This document shows, piece after piece, positions 1 through 7,634 of a DNA stretch of 64,000 nt. The notes under the pieces were generated by a model. That model did no database searches. It saw nothing but the letters and a program-made list of their open reading frames with translations, and was not told the origin of the DNA. How positions within the stretch are numbered: the stretch's first letter is position 1; every line of letters begins with the position of its first letter. The DNA is from Methylophaga sp. 41_12_T18 (GTDB lineage: Bacteria > Pseudomonadota > Gammaproteobacteria > Nitrosococcales > Methylophagaceae): positions 35,720-99,719 of the forward strand of contig MAAI01000005.1 in the NCBI GenBank assembly GCA_002163115.1, written 5' to 3'. The translations under genes were made by a program, and so were the position numbers.

Positions 1-183
1 TTCCATCCAATCAGATGTGGCATGACGATCAGTTTTGCGAGACTTAACACTACCAGCGGCTTGAATCGTACCACTTAAATACAGCAGTTTTTCAGTCAGC
101 GTCGTTTTACCGGCATCCGGATGCGAAATAATCGCGAAAGTGCGTCTTTTAGAGACTTGAGGCTGTAATGCAGTGTTTGACAT
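1..183 (-). CDS. prfC: Peptide chain release factor 3, 5' end only (partial)
   Basis: The 61 codons in the window encode the start of RF3, the translational GTPase that recycles RF1/RF2 from the ribosome. The translation begins [18 protein letters not shown] and contains the G1 P-loop HPDAGKTT, followed by the family-typical stretch through [13 protein letters not shown], where the window ends. The ATG at 181-183 sits a short distance behind CAGG, a weak ribosome binding site. The gene runs off the left edge. No function in the neighbouring iron region is implied. Identification is by the GTPase motif and the flanking residues. Confidence 0.93.
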   Translation of the reverse strand, partial: MSNTALQPQVSKRRTFAIISHPDAGKTTLTEKLLYLSGTIQAAGSVKSRKTDRHATSDWME

Positions 184-307
184 GAATACCTGATCTTTAT
201 TACGTGTTTATATTTTGTGTTTAGCGGATATATTGCTAATCCAAAAAGTTGCGCCATTTTACCTGAAGCCTAATTTTTGTGCGCTGACAAATTTAAACAC
301 ATAAAAA

Positions 308-666
308 TCAGTCAAATATAGTGTTAGATTTACGCTTATCGATATAGCTTGAAAGGTAAGGCATTATTACAGCCAGTAATATTACTGCTAATAAAAAAAC
401 ACCGAACAAATAAGTCATTCCAATACCAAATCCGTCAACGAATATTGTTTTTATCAAGCCCACTATTAATCCTGTAGCTCGCAGCAATACTAGTGAAAGC
501 AATAGAAAGCAAAGCCTGCTAATGAAACCGTGTAAACAGCATCAAACTTATTCATCGGCAATAAAAGTCCGATGAAAACCATAGCACTGTTAGTTAATAG
601 GTAAGCAGGCAAGGTCGCAGCAAAAATACGCCCAACGACTTGCCAATTTATCTTATGTAAACCCAC
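308..666 (-). pseudogene. Small integral membrane protein of the siderophore-receptor cluster, apparently frameshifted (DUF3649-like)
   Basis: Directly after the receptor stop there is a 58-codon reading frame (GTG at 664-666, stop 490-492) with the text VVGRIFAATLPAYLLTNSAM and a hydrophobic continuation. It resembles the start of DUF3649-type small membrane proteins that often sit beside TonB-dependent siderophore receptors. It stops at a TAG, while the overlapping frame (TTG at 500-502 to 308) continues for 64 hydrophobic codons with two likely membrane helices and a basic tail. A single -1 shift near 495-505 would fuse the two into one protein of about 120 residues. I therefore read it as one broken gene. 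Two small overlapping genes, or a sequencing error, are alternatives. The DUF3649 assignment is from memory of the family and is tentative. Confidence 0.45.
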
Positions 667-674
667 CTACTTTT

Positions 675-3257
675 TTAAAACTCTAAGCCTATGCTGCCGT
701 AGACCGTTCTTGGTATACCAACACCAATATCTAGGCTACCGTTAGACGCTACGTGATAATCCTTATCCGTTAAGTTTTTAACCCCAGCTTGCAAACGCAA
801 ATGCTTATCACTGGCCACTTTCATAGTATAAAAAGCAGTTACATCAAACGTAGTATGGCTACTTAACTCAAGTGTATTATCGCTATCATTATAAGTATCC
901 CCAACATACACAGCGCCGCCAGCTAAACCCAAGCCATTAAAAGCGCCTTGGTCAAATTCATAACTTCCCCACAAGCTTGCACTATGCTTCGGTACGCCTC
1001 GCACTCTATTACCTTCATTATTTTCATCTTCAGTAATTTCAGTATCTAAATAGGCATAGCTAAATAACAGGTTAAAGCCATTTAAAAACTGCATACTTCC
1101 ATCTAATTCAATTCCCCTGGAAATTTCTTCACCATTAACTAAAGTGACATTCGAAAAAGTATCCGTGCCAGCTGGGACGTTACCTCGAGTAATATCAAAA
1201 TAGGCCAAGTTAACATTAAGTCTGTCGTTTAAAAAAGCTGTTTTCACACCAATTTCATATTGTTCACCAAGGCTTGGATCAATATTTTCAGTTTGTCCTG
1301 TTTGTGTATTAATACTCTGCTCATTCGGTTGAAATGTTTCACTGTAACTAGCATAAATAGACACGTGTTCTGTAGGCTGAAAAATAAGACCGGCATTAGG
1401 AGATGCTTCGTAAAATGCATCTTGACCTAACTCTTGTTTTGTCGTGTCTCGAGTATAACCAACTTGGCTAAGTTGACCTGACAATGCCGTGAGGTATGAA
1501 GTGTTAACAGAGTCTCGCTCAAATCGATCAATGCGTAAGCCAACAGCGAGTTTCCATTCATCAGTAAAAGTGATGACATCTTGCGCATAAAGCCCTAATT
1601 GCTTATCAACAGAGTCTGTTTCACTAAGAGTCGTGAATGAATTAGCCTCAGCACCATAGACAGAGTTAAATATATTAAAGATATTTAATTGACTAAAAAT
1701 AGAGCCTACAGGAGCCAAGCCCGTTGCTCCAATTGGCCCAAGGGCCTCTTCTCTTGTCAGGAAAGGCTGACTATTATCTATCTTAGTTTCACGATGATTG
1801 TAATCTAAGCCAGTAATGAAACTATGCTCTACCTTCCCCCACAACACATCACCAGTTAAACGCAAAGAGCCATAGTAACTATCACTTTTATTACTAAATT
1901 GATTAACGATACGGACAAGGTCACCACTTGCTGGCACCGCATTAAAGTTGACACCACTAAAGCCTAAAATAACATTTGTTACGCCAGGTAGTAATGCGTT
2001 TGTCGGCCCAATCCCTGCAGCAGCATTCACATTTAAAGTATTAGAATTATTAGATTGATAAACAAAACCTGCATCCAGCTGCCAATCATTTTTAAAAACA
2101 TGATTAAAGTCTAAAGTCGTCGTACTTTGAATTGTATCGCTACTATCACCCGGATCACCAAAGCGCCGCGAACGAGGTACATCTGCAAAATCAACATTGC
2201 CGTTCAAGTCCTCGACTAAAACCGTACCTCGAGCCCTAGGTAAGCTACTATCAATCCATTCATAGCTCGCATTAAGCGTACTATTTTCATTAATTTTCCA
2301 CGTTAATGAAGGCGCAATCAGATCTCGTGAAACCCGATCATTTTTATCTGTTTTACGAAAAGTTTCACTCTCTTCCAATGAGCCCACTAAACGATAAAGT
2401 AAAGTGCCACTATCATTCAAAGAACCGGTTGAGTCCACTTCCACTCTACGTTGACCGTGTTCATCAAAGTGTGTGTTGATTGAATTAAATGCTTCTTCTT
2501 GTGGCTTTTTGGTAATGACATTAATAATGCCTCCCGGTGATGATTGACCAAATAATAATGCGCCAGGGCCCTTCAATACTTCTACTCGCTCAATGTTAGC
2601 AGTCTGTACTCGGATCGCATTACCATTATTCGCAAAGCCATTTTGATAAATTTCACCATCACTATTAACGCCTCGCAAAAGAAAAGTATCGACAGTGTTA
2701 CCCGACGAAGCTATTGTTTGGATGCCACTGACATTTCTCAATACATCACGTAAATCTTGTGCTTGCTGCTCAATTATTATTTGCTGATTAACAACTTGAA
2801 TTGACCGAGGTGTATCAAATATAGAAGCATCAATGCCCGTAGCAGAACTAGCCGTGTTTACGGTATAACGATTATTGATAGTTGTTCCAGTCACTTCAAC
2901 AGGGTCAAGTACGATCGTTTCACTTTCCTTTTGTACTTTCTTTTTCTCTAAAGTGATCGTGTCTTTTGCTGTAAAACGATAACTAATGCCACAGCCCTTC
3001 AGTAACTCAGTCAATGCCTGCTCTACGGTATAACTGCCATTCAATGCGGGTGCTTGTTTATTCGCTAATAATGCAGCATTACCACCAATATGTAAGCCAG
3101 ATTGAATCGCCAACTCTGTCACTGCTTGATTCAGAGGCTGGGTAGCGATAGAAATATTAATAGGTTTAGCTTCATCGACAGCATAAACAGGAACAGATAG
3201 TGCACAGGAAGAGAGCAGCAACAAAGCACTGAAAGCTCTCGTTTTTACAACTTGCAT
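675..3257 (-). CDS. TonB-dependent siderophore receptor with N-terminal STN signalling domain (receptor 1)
   Basis: Outer-membrane ferric-siderophore transporter, 860 residues from the chosen start. The ATG at 3257 is preceded by TGGAG nine bases upstream and opens a clean signal peptide ending VYA (residue 26); the in-frame ATG at 3293 lacks this. In order: a secretin/TonB short N-terminal (STN) domain at about 35-100, which signals to FecR; a TonB-box-like IVLDPVEVTG near 120; the plug domain with FDTPRSIQVV and GQSSPGGIINVITKKP; a beta barrel; and a C-terminal phenylalanine (SIGLEF). It lies downstream of the FecI/FecR pair at 3.4-4.9 kb, which probably drives its transcription when ligand is bound. 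The siderophore cannot be told from sequence. Confidence 0.93.
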   Translation of the reverse strand: MQVVKTRAFSALLLLSSCALSVPVYAVDEAKPINISIATQPLNQAVTELAIQSGLHIGGNAALLANKQAPALNGSYTVEQALTELLKGCGISYRFTAKDTITLEKKKVQKESETIVLDPVEVTGTTINNRYTVNTASSATGIDASIFDTPRSIQVVNQQIIIEQQAQDLRDVLRNVSGIQTIASSGNTVDTFLLRGVNSDGEIYQNGFANNGNAIRVQTANIERVEVLKGPGALLFGQSSPGGIINVITKKPQEEAFNSINTHFDEHGQRRVEVDSTGSLNDSGTLLYRLVGSLEESETFRKTDKNDRVSRDLIAPSLTWKINENSTLNASYEWIDSSLPRARGTVLVEDLNGNVDFADVPRSRRFGDPGDSSDTIQSTTTLDFNHVFKNDWQLDAGFVYQSNNSNTLNVNAAAGIGPTNALLPGVTNVILGFSGVNFNAVPASGDLVRIVNQFSNKSDSYYGSLRLTGDVLWGKVEHSFITGLDYNHRETKIDNSQPFLTREEALGPIGATGLAPVGSIFSQLNIFNIFNSVYGAEANSFTTLSETDSVDKQLGLYAQDVITFTDEWKLAVGLRIDRFERDSVNTSYLTALSGQLSQVGYTRDTTKQELGQDAFYEASPNAGLIFQPTEHVSIYASYSETFQPNEQSINTQTGQTENIDPSLGEQYEIGVKTAFLNDRLNVNLAYFDITRGNVPAGTDTFSNVTLVNGEEISRGIELDGSMQFLNGFNLLFSYAYLDTEITEDENNEGNRVRGVPKHSASLWGSYEFDQGAFNGLGLAGGAVYVGDTYNDSDNTLELSSHTTFDVTAFYTMKVASDKHLRLQAGVKNLTDKDYHVASNGSLDIGVGIPRTVYGSIGLEF

Positions 3258-3379
3258 GAAATTACTCCAATAATCATTAAACTTAGCCCACACTGAGATT
3301 TGCGTGGTTATATAGTTAATGACAAAGCAGCAATAAAATCGGGCAGTCTAAAATGAAAATAATTTTAAACACGCCTCTC

Positions 3380-4324
3380 TCATCTGTTTTTAAACCAAAC
3401 TCGATAGTCAGTAAATTTGGTCAATTTAAGCCCAAGTGAGTCAGCAACAATGTTCAATGCCGCATCACTATCTTGGGCTGGTAGCAAGCCGGTAAATCGC
3501 AAGTTACGGTTTGCTACCTCAGTACTCATCGAAACCGTACCTAGGCGATAATCATTTAGTCTTGCTACAACCTCTTCCATCGAAGCATTATTAAATAACA
3601 GTTTGTTGTGAGCCCAGTCTGGTTTTCTTTTCTTAACAGGATCTAGTTTAATTACTTTTGTAGCATCTACACTCGCACTCTCACCGGCCCGAACAACCAT
3701 TTCATCAGAGCTATTATTCGCAGTCACTTTGACCTGGGATTCAAATACTTTAACTACCGTTTTTTGCTCATGAAGACGAGTGCTATAAATCGTCCCCATC
3801 GCTTTTGCTTTGCCGTGTAGTGTTACCACAGTAAAAGGTCGTTGATTTAAGTCTTTAGCAACAGTCACCATAACTTCACCACGAACCAGCTCTATTTGAC
3901 GCTGTTTGCCATCAAATTTTATATTAATAGCACTATTGGTATTAAGCATTGCTTTGGTTCCATCATCGAGCTTCACGGTTTGAATTTCACCTATGCCACT
4001 ATGGTGATTGGCAGTCCAATAAGCCCATGGCATTTGCAAGATCATAATTCCAACCACGGCCAACATGCCTATATTGGCCAGTATTTTTTTACTTTGTTTG
4101 TGATTACTTATTTTCTGTTCTGGAGCAGACCAAATACTTTGCATTTGCTCAAATACTTGCCGATGACGTTCATCTTCAGCAAACCATCGTCCAAGCTCGA
4201 CTCTATTAATCCTAAGCTCTTCTTTAGATGCATCTTCGAGACGTAAAACCCACTCTACAGCTTGCTCACGAATCGTATCTATCGACGTATCAGTTGGAAG
4301 TGTTTCTGTTGAACTATGCATCAT
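3380..4324 (-). CDS. FecR-family anti-sigma/signal transduction protein (1)
   Basis: Inner-membrane regulator of 314 residues that should relay receptor occupancy to the ECF sigma factor encoded just upstream. The N-terminal cytosolic part (AVEWVLRLED, then GRWFAEDERHRQVFEQM) is the DUF4880-type anti-sigma segment. One transmembrane helix follows at about 85-105. The periplasmic FecR domain contains VKLDDGTKAMLNTNSAI, and the C-terminal STN-like region begins near LLFNNASMEEV. It begins ATGATG, 17 bases after the sigma factor stop, with AAGG upstream. The receptor follows 120 bases downstream, giving the classical fecI-fecR-fecA order. Confidence 0.92.
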   Translation of the reverse strand: MMHSSTETLPTDTSIDTIREQAVEWVLRLEDASKEELRINRVELGRWFAEDERHRQVFEQMQSIWSAPEQKISNHKQSKKILANIGMLAVVGIMILQMPWAYWTANHHSGIGEIQTVKLDDGTKAMLNTNSAINIKFDGKQRQIELVRGEVMVTVAKDLNQRPFTVVTLHGKAKAMGTIYSTRLHEQKTVVKVFESQVKVTANNSSDEMVVRAGESASVDATKVIKLDPVKKRKPDWAHNKLLFNNASMEEVVARLNDYRLGTVSMSTEVANRNLRFTGLLPAQDSDAALNIVADSLGLKLTKFTDYRVWFKNR

Positions 4325-4341
4325 TGAATGATGGTTACCTT

Positions 4342-4863
4342 TTAGCTAGTGTAAAGTCGACTATGACAATGAATCATCACTTTTGCAATGTACTGCTTAA
4401 CACTGCTTTCACTCACTCCCAAGCGCCGAGCGATCTGCTTATAAGTCAAGCCTTCAACTCTAGCCATTAAAAAAGCATCTCTAGGCTTTTGAGCAAGATC
4501 TTCGGTAAGTAGGAAAATAGCTTGTGCTAATAATTGACGTGCTGAGGTAATTTCTTCTGGGCCACGACGATCTTGCTGCTCAATAAACACAGATACTTGA
4601 CGCAATACCTCATCTTCCACTTTTTTGCGGCGATAACGGTTGATCAATAATCGGTTAGCTACAACAAGTAAATAAGCGCGAGGTTGCTTAAGTGTAAGAG
4701 ACTCCTCAGAGCTTAATAATCGTAAAAATGTATCGTGAGCTAAATCAGCAGCGTGTTCAGGACAATTTAATTTTTTACGTATCCATCCCCGCAGCCAACC
4801 ATGATGAGCACTATATATTTCTTCAACTAATTGAATTTGTGTAGCCGTGCTATCCGCAGACAT
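4342..4863 (-). CDS. ECF sigma factor, FecI type (1)
   Basis: Extracytoplasmic-function sigma-70 factor of 173 residues. Region 2 is visible as HDTFLRLL followed by QPRAYLLVVANRLLINRYRRK. The region 4 helix-turn-helix is LTYKQIARRLGVSESSVKQYI. The ATG at 4863 was chosen; a TTG four codons earlier also fits. A perfect Fur-type palindrome lies 33 bases upstream, so the gene is expected to be induced by iron starvation and then to transcribe the receptor when FecR signals. Compared with the other two FecI proteins in this window it is the most diverged. Confidence 0.92.
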   Translation of the reverse strand: MSADSTATQIQLVEEIYSAHHGWLRGWIRKKLNCPEHAADLAHDTFLRLLSSEESLTLKQPRAYLLVVANRLLINRYRRKKVEDEVLRQVSVFIEQQDRRGPEEITSARQLLAQAIFLLTEDLAQKPRDAFLMARVEGLTYKQIARRLGVSESSVKQYIAKVMIHCHSRLYTS

Positions 4864-4895
4864 GAAAATTACCAAACATTAACGTAAATTAACAA

Positions 4896-4912
4896 ATGAT
4901 AATGATTATCAT
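4896..4912. promoter_or_regulatory. Fur box upstream of fecI 1
   Basis: ATGATAATGATTATCAT is a perfect 8-1-8 inverted repeat that closely matches the Fur consensus built from GATAAT hexamers. It lies 33 bases upstream of the sigma factor start and about 195 bases from the divergent efflux operon, so it most likely controls fecI. Confidence 0.85.
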
Positions 4913-4985
4913 ATAGATTAACTTCACTTGCAAATAGTCCTCTGTCTTTTAAGGAATTTAAATATTCGACTATTTATTATTATTT

Positions 4986-5003
4986 TTAACCTGATATTAA
5001 CCT
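4986..5003 (+). promoter_or_regulatory. TTAACCT direct repeat, probable OmpR-type regulator box of the efflux operon
   Basis: TTAACCT occurs at 4986-4992 and again at 4997-5003, exactly 11 bp start to start (one helical turn). This resembles the TTAA-N5/6-TTAA boxes bound by PmrA/QseB-type regulators. The operon that follows encodes such a response regulator at 10773, so autoregulation is a reasonable inference. Confidence 0.5.
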
Positions 5004-5015
5004 AGCCATTGCTAA

Positions 5016-5097
5016 GCTCTATTTCATATTAGGAGAACACTCCGTGAGTTTCTCCCGAACTCAACTCAATTACCTGTGAGTTAGATGAAATTGGAGC
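5016..5097 (+). promoter_or_regulatory. Potential three-way-junction 5' leader that hides the Shine-Dalgarno site of the efflux operon
   Basis: P1 pairs GCTCTATTTCAT (5016-5027) with 5085-5097 (ATGAAAT, bulged T, GGAGC): 12 pairs including one G-U. P2 is GGAGAACACTC (5032-5042) with GAGTTTCTCC (5046-5055), loop CGT and one bulged C. P3 is AACTCA (5063-5068) with TGAGTT (5077-5082), loop ATTACCTG. The only Shine-Dalgarno sequence for the ATG at 5107 (GGAG, 5093-5096) is inside P1. No known riboswitch family was recognised. If transcription starts inside P1 this would be only an inverted repeat in DNA. Confidence 0.45.
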
Positions 5098-5106
5098 AGT
5101 AACAAC

Positions 5107-6468
5107 ATGCTAAATAAAAGCTTACTCAAACGAAGTTTGCCACTGTCATTTTTAATATTAACTGCCTGTACAACTTTTGGCCCTACGCAAGATTTTATTG
5201 CTCAACCAGATCAAGACTTAGAGCAGGTTTCAACATGGAAGTCTCTCGAAAACACCACTGATGTATCAACTTTAAATGAGTTATTTAGTTCACCTCAAAT
5301 TGATGAGTTATTACAGCAGGCTTTCTCTGATAACCCAGGTTTGCAACAAACTTTAATCACACTGGACATTCGTCGCGCCCAATTACAGCAAACCTCTGCT
5401 GCACAACGACCACAAGTTAATGCTAGTTTTAATGGATCTCGGCAAGAGGATGCTGATGATAGTTATAGCAGTGCTTTGAGTATCAGCTGGCAAGCAGATT
5501 TATGGGGCAAACTTAGTGATCGTAGCCAAGCCGCCAGCTTAGATATTGCTGAGCAAGAAATGCTACTGCAGTCTGCCCGAGATAGTCTCGCAGCTAACAT
5601 TATGACCTCGTGGTTAAGCTTAATTACTCAGCAACGTTCAATTGCCATCCAACAGGAACGTGTTGACTGCTTACAGCAAAATGAACTATTTATTTTGCAA
5701 CGCTACCGTAATGGCTTAGGTTTATTAGAAGACTTAGATAGTGCACGAAGCAGCCTTGCATCTGCTCAAGCTGATTTAATCGCTCAACAAGAAGGTTTTC
5801 AGCAACAATACCGTAGCTTAAAAACATTAGTTGGTCAGATTTCAACGATGGATATTGTTATTCCCGAGCAACTTCCTGAAGTGAACTTAGCCACCAGCGG
5901 CTTACCGAAACAAAGTTTAGCAAGACGACCTGATTTAAAAGCAGCTTACCTTGCTATCGAATCTGCAAATTCTGAAGCCAAAGCAGCTTATAAAGATCTA
6001 TTGCCATCATTCAGTATCGAAGCCATGTTAGAAGATGTGGCCTCTTCACCACGAGATGCATTATTAGTCTCGCCTATTTGGTCATTGCTGGGGCAACTAA
6101 CAGCGCCTCTCTATCAAGGTGGAGCACTACGAGCTGCTGCCGAAATTGCCGAATTAGAAACGGCGTTAAGCTATCAAAAATATCGCGATACTTTATTAAC
6201 AGCGGTCAACGAAGTTGAAGATGCGATTGGTCAAGAGCAGTCACTAGTTAAACAACAGCAGTTTATAGAGACAGCATTAGCCAGTGCCCAAAACAACCTT
6301 ATTCAATACCAACAAAACTACCGAACGGGTTTGATTGATATTCTCGATTTATTATCCGTACAACAACAAACCTACGACCTTGAATCACAACTCAATACCA
6401 ACCAATACGATTTACTTGCTAACCGCATCACACTAGGACTTGCCTTAGGCTTGGAGATTTCACAATGA
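5107..6468 (+). CDS. Outer-membrane efflux lipoprotein (TolC/NodT family)
   Basis: Outer-membrane channel of a tripartite RND efflux system, 453 residues. The signal sequence ends in a lipobox LTAC (Cys21), so it is probably a lipoprotein like OprM/NodT. Two outer-membrane-efflux repeats follow, with long alpha-helical, Gln/Ala-rich segments (for example around LAANIMTSWLSL and the second-repeat segment SLARRPDLKAAYLAIESA). GGAG lies ten bases before the ATG. The stop overlaps the adaptor start by four bases (ATGA), so the two are translationally coupled. Substrate unknown; its position between iron-signalling genes makes a siderophore or metal substrate possible, but this is inference. Confidence 0.9.
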   Translation: MLNKSLLKRSLPLSFLILTACTTFGPTQDFIAQPDQDLEQVSTWKSLENTTDVSTLNELFSSPQIDELLQQAFSDNPGLQQTLITLDIRRAQLQQTSAAQRPQVNASFNGSRQEDADDSYSSALSISWQADLWGKLSDRSQAASLDIAEQEMLLQSARDSLAANIMTSWLSLITQQRSIAIQQERVDCLQQNELFILQRYRNGLGLLEDLDSARSSLASAQADLIAQQEGFQQQYRSLKTLVGQISTMDIVIPEQLPEVNLATSGLPKQSLARRPDLKAAYLAIESANSEAKAAYKDLLPSFSIEAMLEDVASSPRDALLVSPIWSLLGQLTAPLYQGGALRAAAEIAELETALSYQKYRDTLLTAVNEVEDAIGQEQSLVKQQQFIETALASAQNNLIQYQQNYRTGLIDILDLLSVQQQTYDLESQLNTNQYDLLANRITLGLALGLEISQ

Positions 6469-7634
6469 TCAAACGCTTGTTACCATGGATTTTGGCCCTT
6501 GCCGCTATTGCCGTTTTAATGCTGACTTTTTTATACAGTAGCTCTGCCGTAGATGAACATGCTCAGCGTCCAATGCCGATGCGCAAAGAAATCCCGCAAC
6601 GTCCTAATGTCAGTGTCATCAATGTCACAGCAGATCGTTATGCAGCACAAGTGTCTGGTTATGGTGAACTGAGTCCACATTTCAGCCTGACATTAAGTGC
6701 GCAAGTAAACGGCCAAATTGAGCGTATTTCAGAACAGTTTGAAGTGGGTAACACGGTAAACAAAGGCGATTGGTTAATTAAGTTAGAGCAAAGTGATTAT
6801 TTAGCCGTTTTAAAAGAAGCCGAAAATGACGTTGCTCAAGCAAAACTAGAGTTATTAGAGGAAGAAAGACTGGCTATCCGAGCGAAAGCAGAGTGGCAGG
6901 CATCAGCACTGCAAGGCCAACCCGACTCAGAGTTAGTATTACGCCAGCCTCAAGTCACAGCCGCCACAGCTAAATTAGCTTTTGCTCAGGCAAGCCTAGC
7001 TAGTGCTAAAAAAGACCTGCAATACACACACATTAAAGCACCTTTTGATGCCTTGATTACCGCTAGAAATGTATCTATAGGCAGTTTTGTACAAACAGGC
7101 AATGAAGTCGCTTCACTTTATAGCACTGATCGACTTGAAGTAGCCGTACCCTTATCTGGCCAAGACTGGCAGAGCTTACCCAATTTCAGCCAACTAACAA
7201 CGCCTGTTGATGTCAGTCTGAAAAATGTAGAAAACAATCAATCATGGCAGGGTCAGGTTTTACGAAGCCAACAACATATCGATGTAGATTCACGCCAACG
7301 TGCTTTAGTTATTGGCATTGATAATCCCCTATCACAACACCCCGCTGCATTTGCTGGCACCTTTGTTGAAGTCAGTCTGCAAGGTAAGTTAGTGGATAAT
7401 CTATGGCAGCTACCGAGTTCTGCTTTAAGTCAGCGTGGCGAGATTTGGTATGTTGCCACTGATAATACCTTGGCAAAAATTGTTGCCAATCCGCTGTTCT
7501 CACATCATGGCAACATCTTCATCAACGTGCCTAACGACTTCAGCACGCAAACAACTGCGGTATTAACTCATCCTCTGAACAGTTATATCGAAGGCATGCA
7601 TGTAAACCCTGTTGAGGTCAGCATTGATGAATAA
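6465..7634 (+). CDS. RND efflux periplasmic adaptor (membrane fusion protein)
   Basis: Periplasmic adaptor of 389 residues with an N-terminal membrane anchor (LPWILALAAIAVLMLTFLY). It then shows the family layout: a barrel-sandwich half beginning YGELSPHFSLTLSAQVNGQI, a coiled-coil hairpin rich in Ala/Glu, the returning lipoyl half with LQYTHIKAPFDALITARNV, and a beta-barrel. It couples the outer-membrane lipoprotein encoded upstream to the inner-membrane pump encoded downstream. The downstream gene starts inside its last codons. Confidence 0.91.
   Translation: MIKRLLPWILALAAIAVLMLTFLYSSSAVDEHAQRPMPMRKEIPQRPNVSVINVTADRYAAQVSGYGELSPHFSLTLSAQVNGQIERISEQFEVGNTVNKGDWLIKLEQSDYLAVLKEAENDVAQAKLELLEEERLAIRAKAEWQASALQGQPDSELVLRQPQVTAATAKLAFAQASLASAKKDLQYTHIKAPFDALITARNVSIGSFVQTGNEVASLYSTDRLEVAVPLSGQDWQSLPNFSQLTTPVDVSLKNVENNQSWQGQVLRSQQHIDVDSRQRALVIGIDNPLSQHPAAFAGTFVEVSLQGKLVDNLWQLPSSALSQRGEIWYVATDNTLAKIVANPLFSHHGNIFINVPNDFSTQTTAVLTHPLNSYIEGMHVNPVEVSIDE

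Noticed and set aside
3258-3379. Search for a shared FecI-type promoter upstream of the three receptors
   Set aside because: The three upstream regions share only A/T-rich stretches; no motif could be defended.
4228-4470. 80-codon frame across the fecI-fecR junction
   Set aside because: Opposite strand to two clear genes, no recognisable content.
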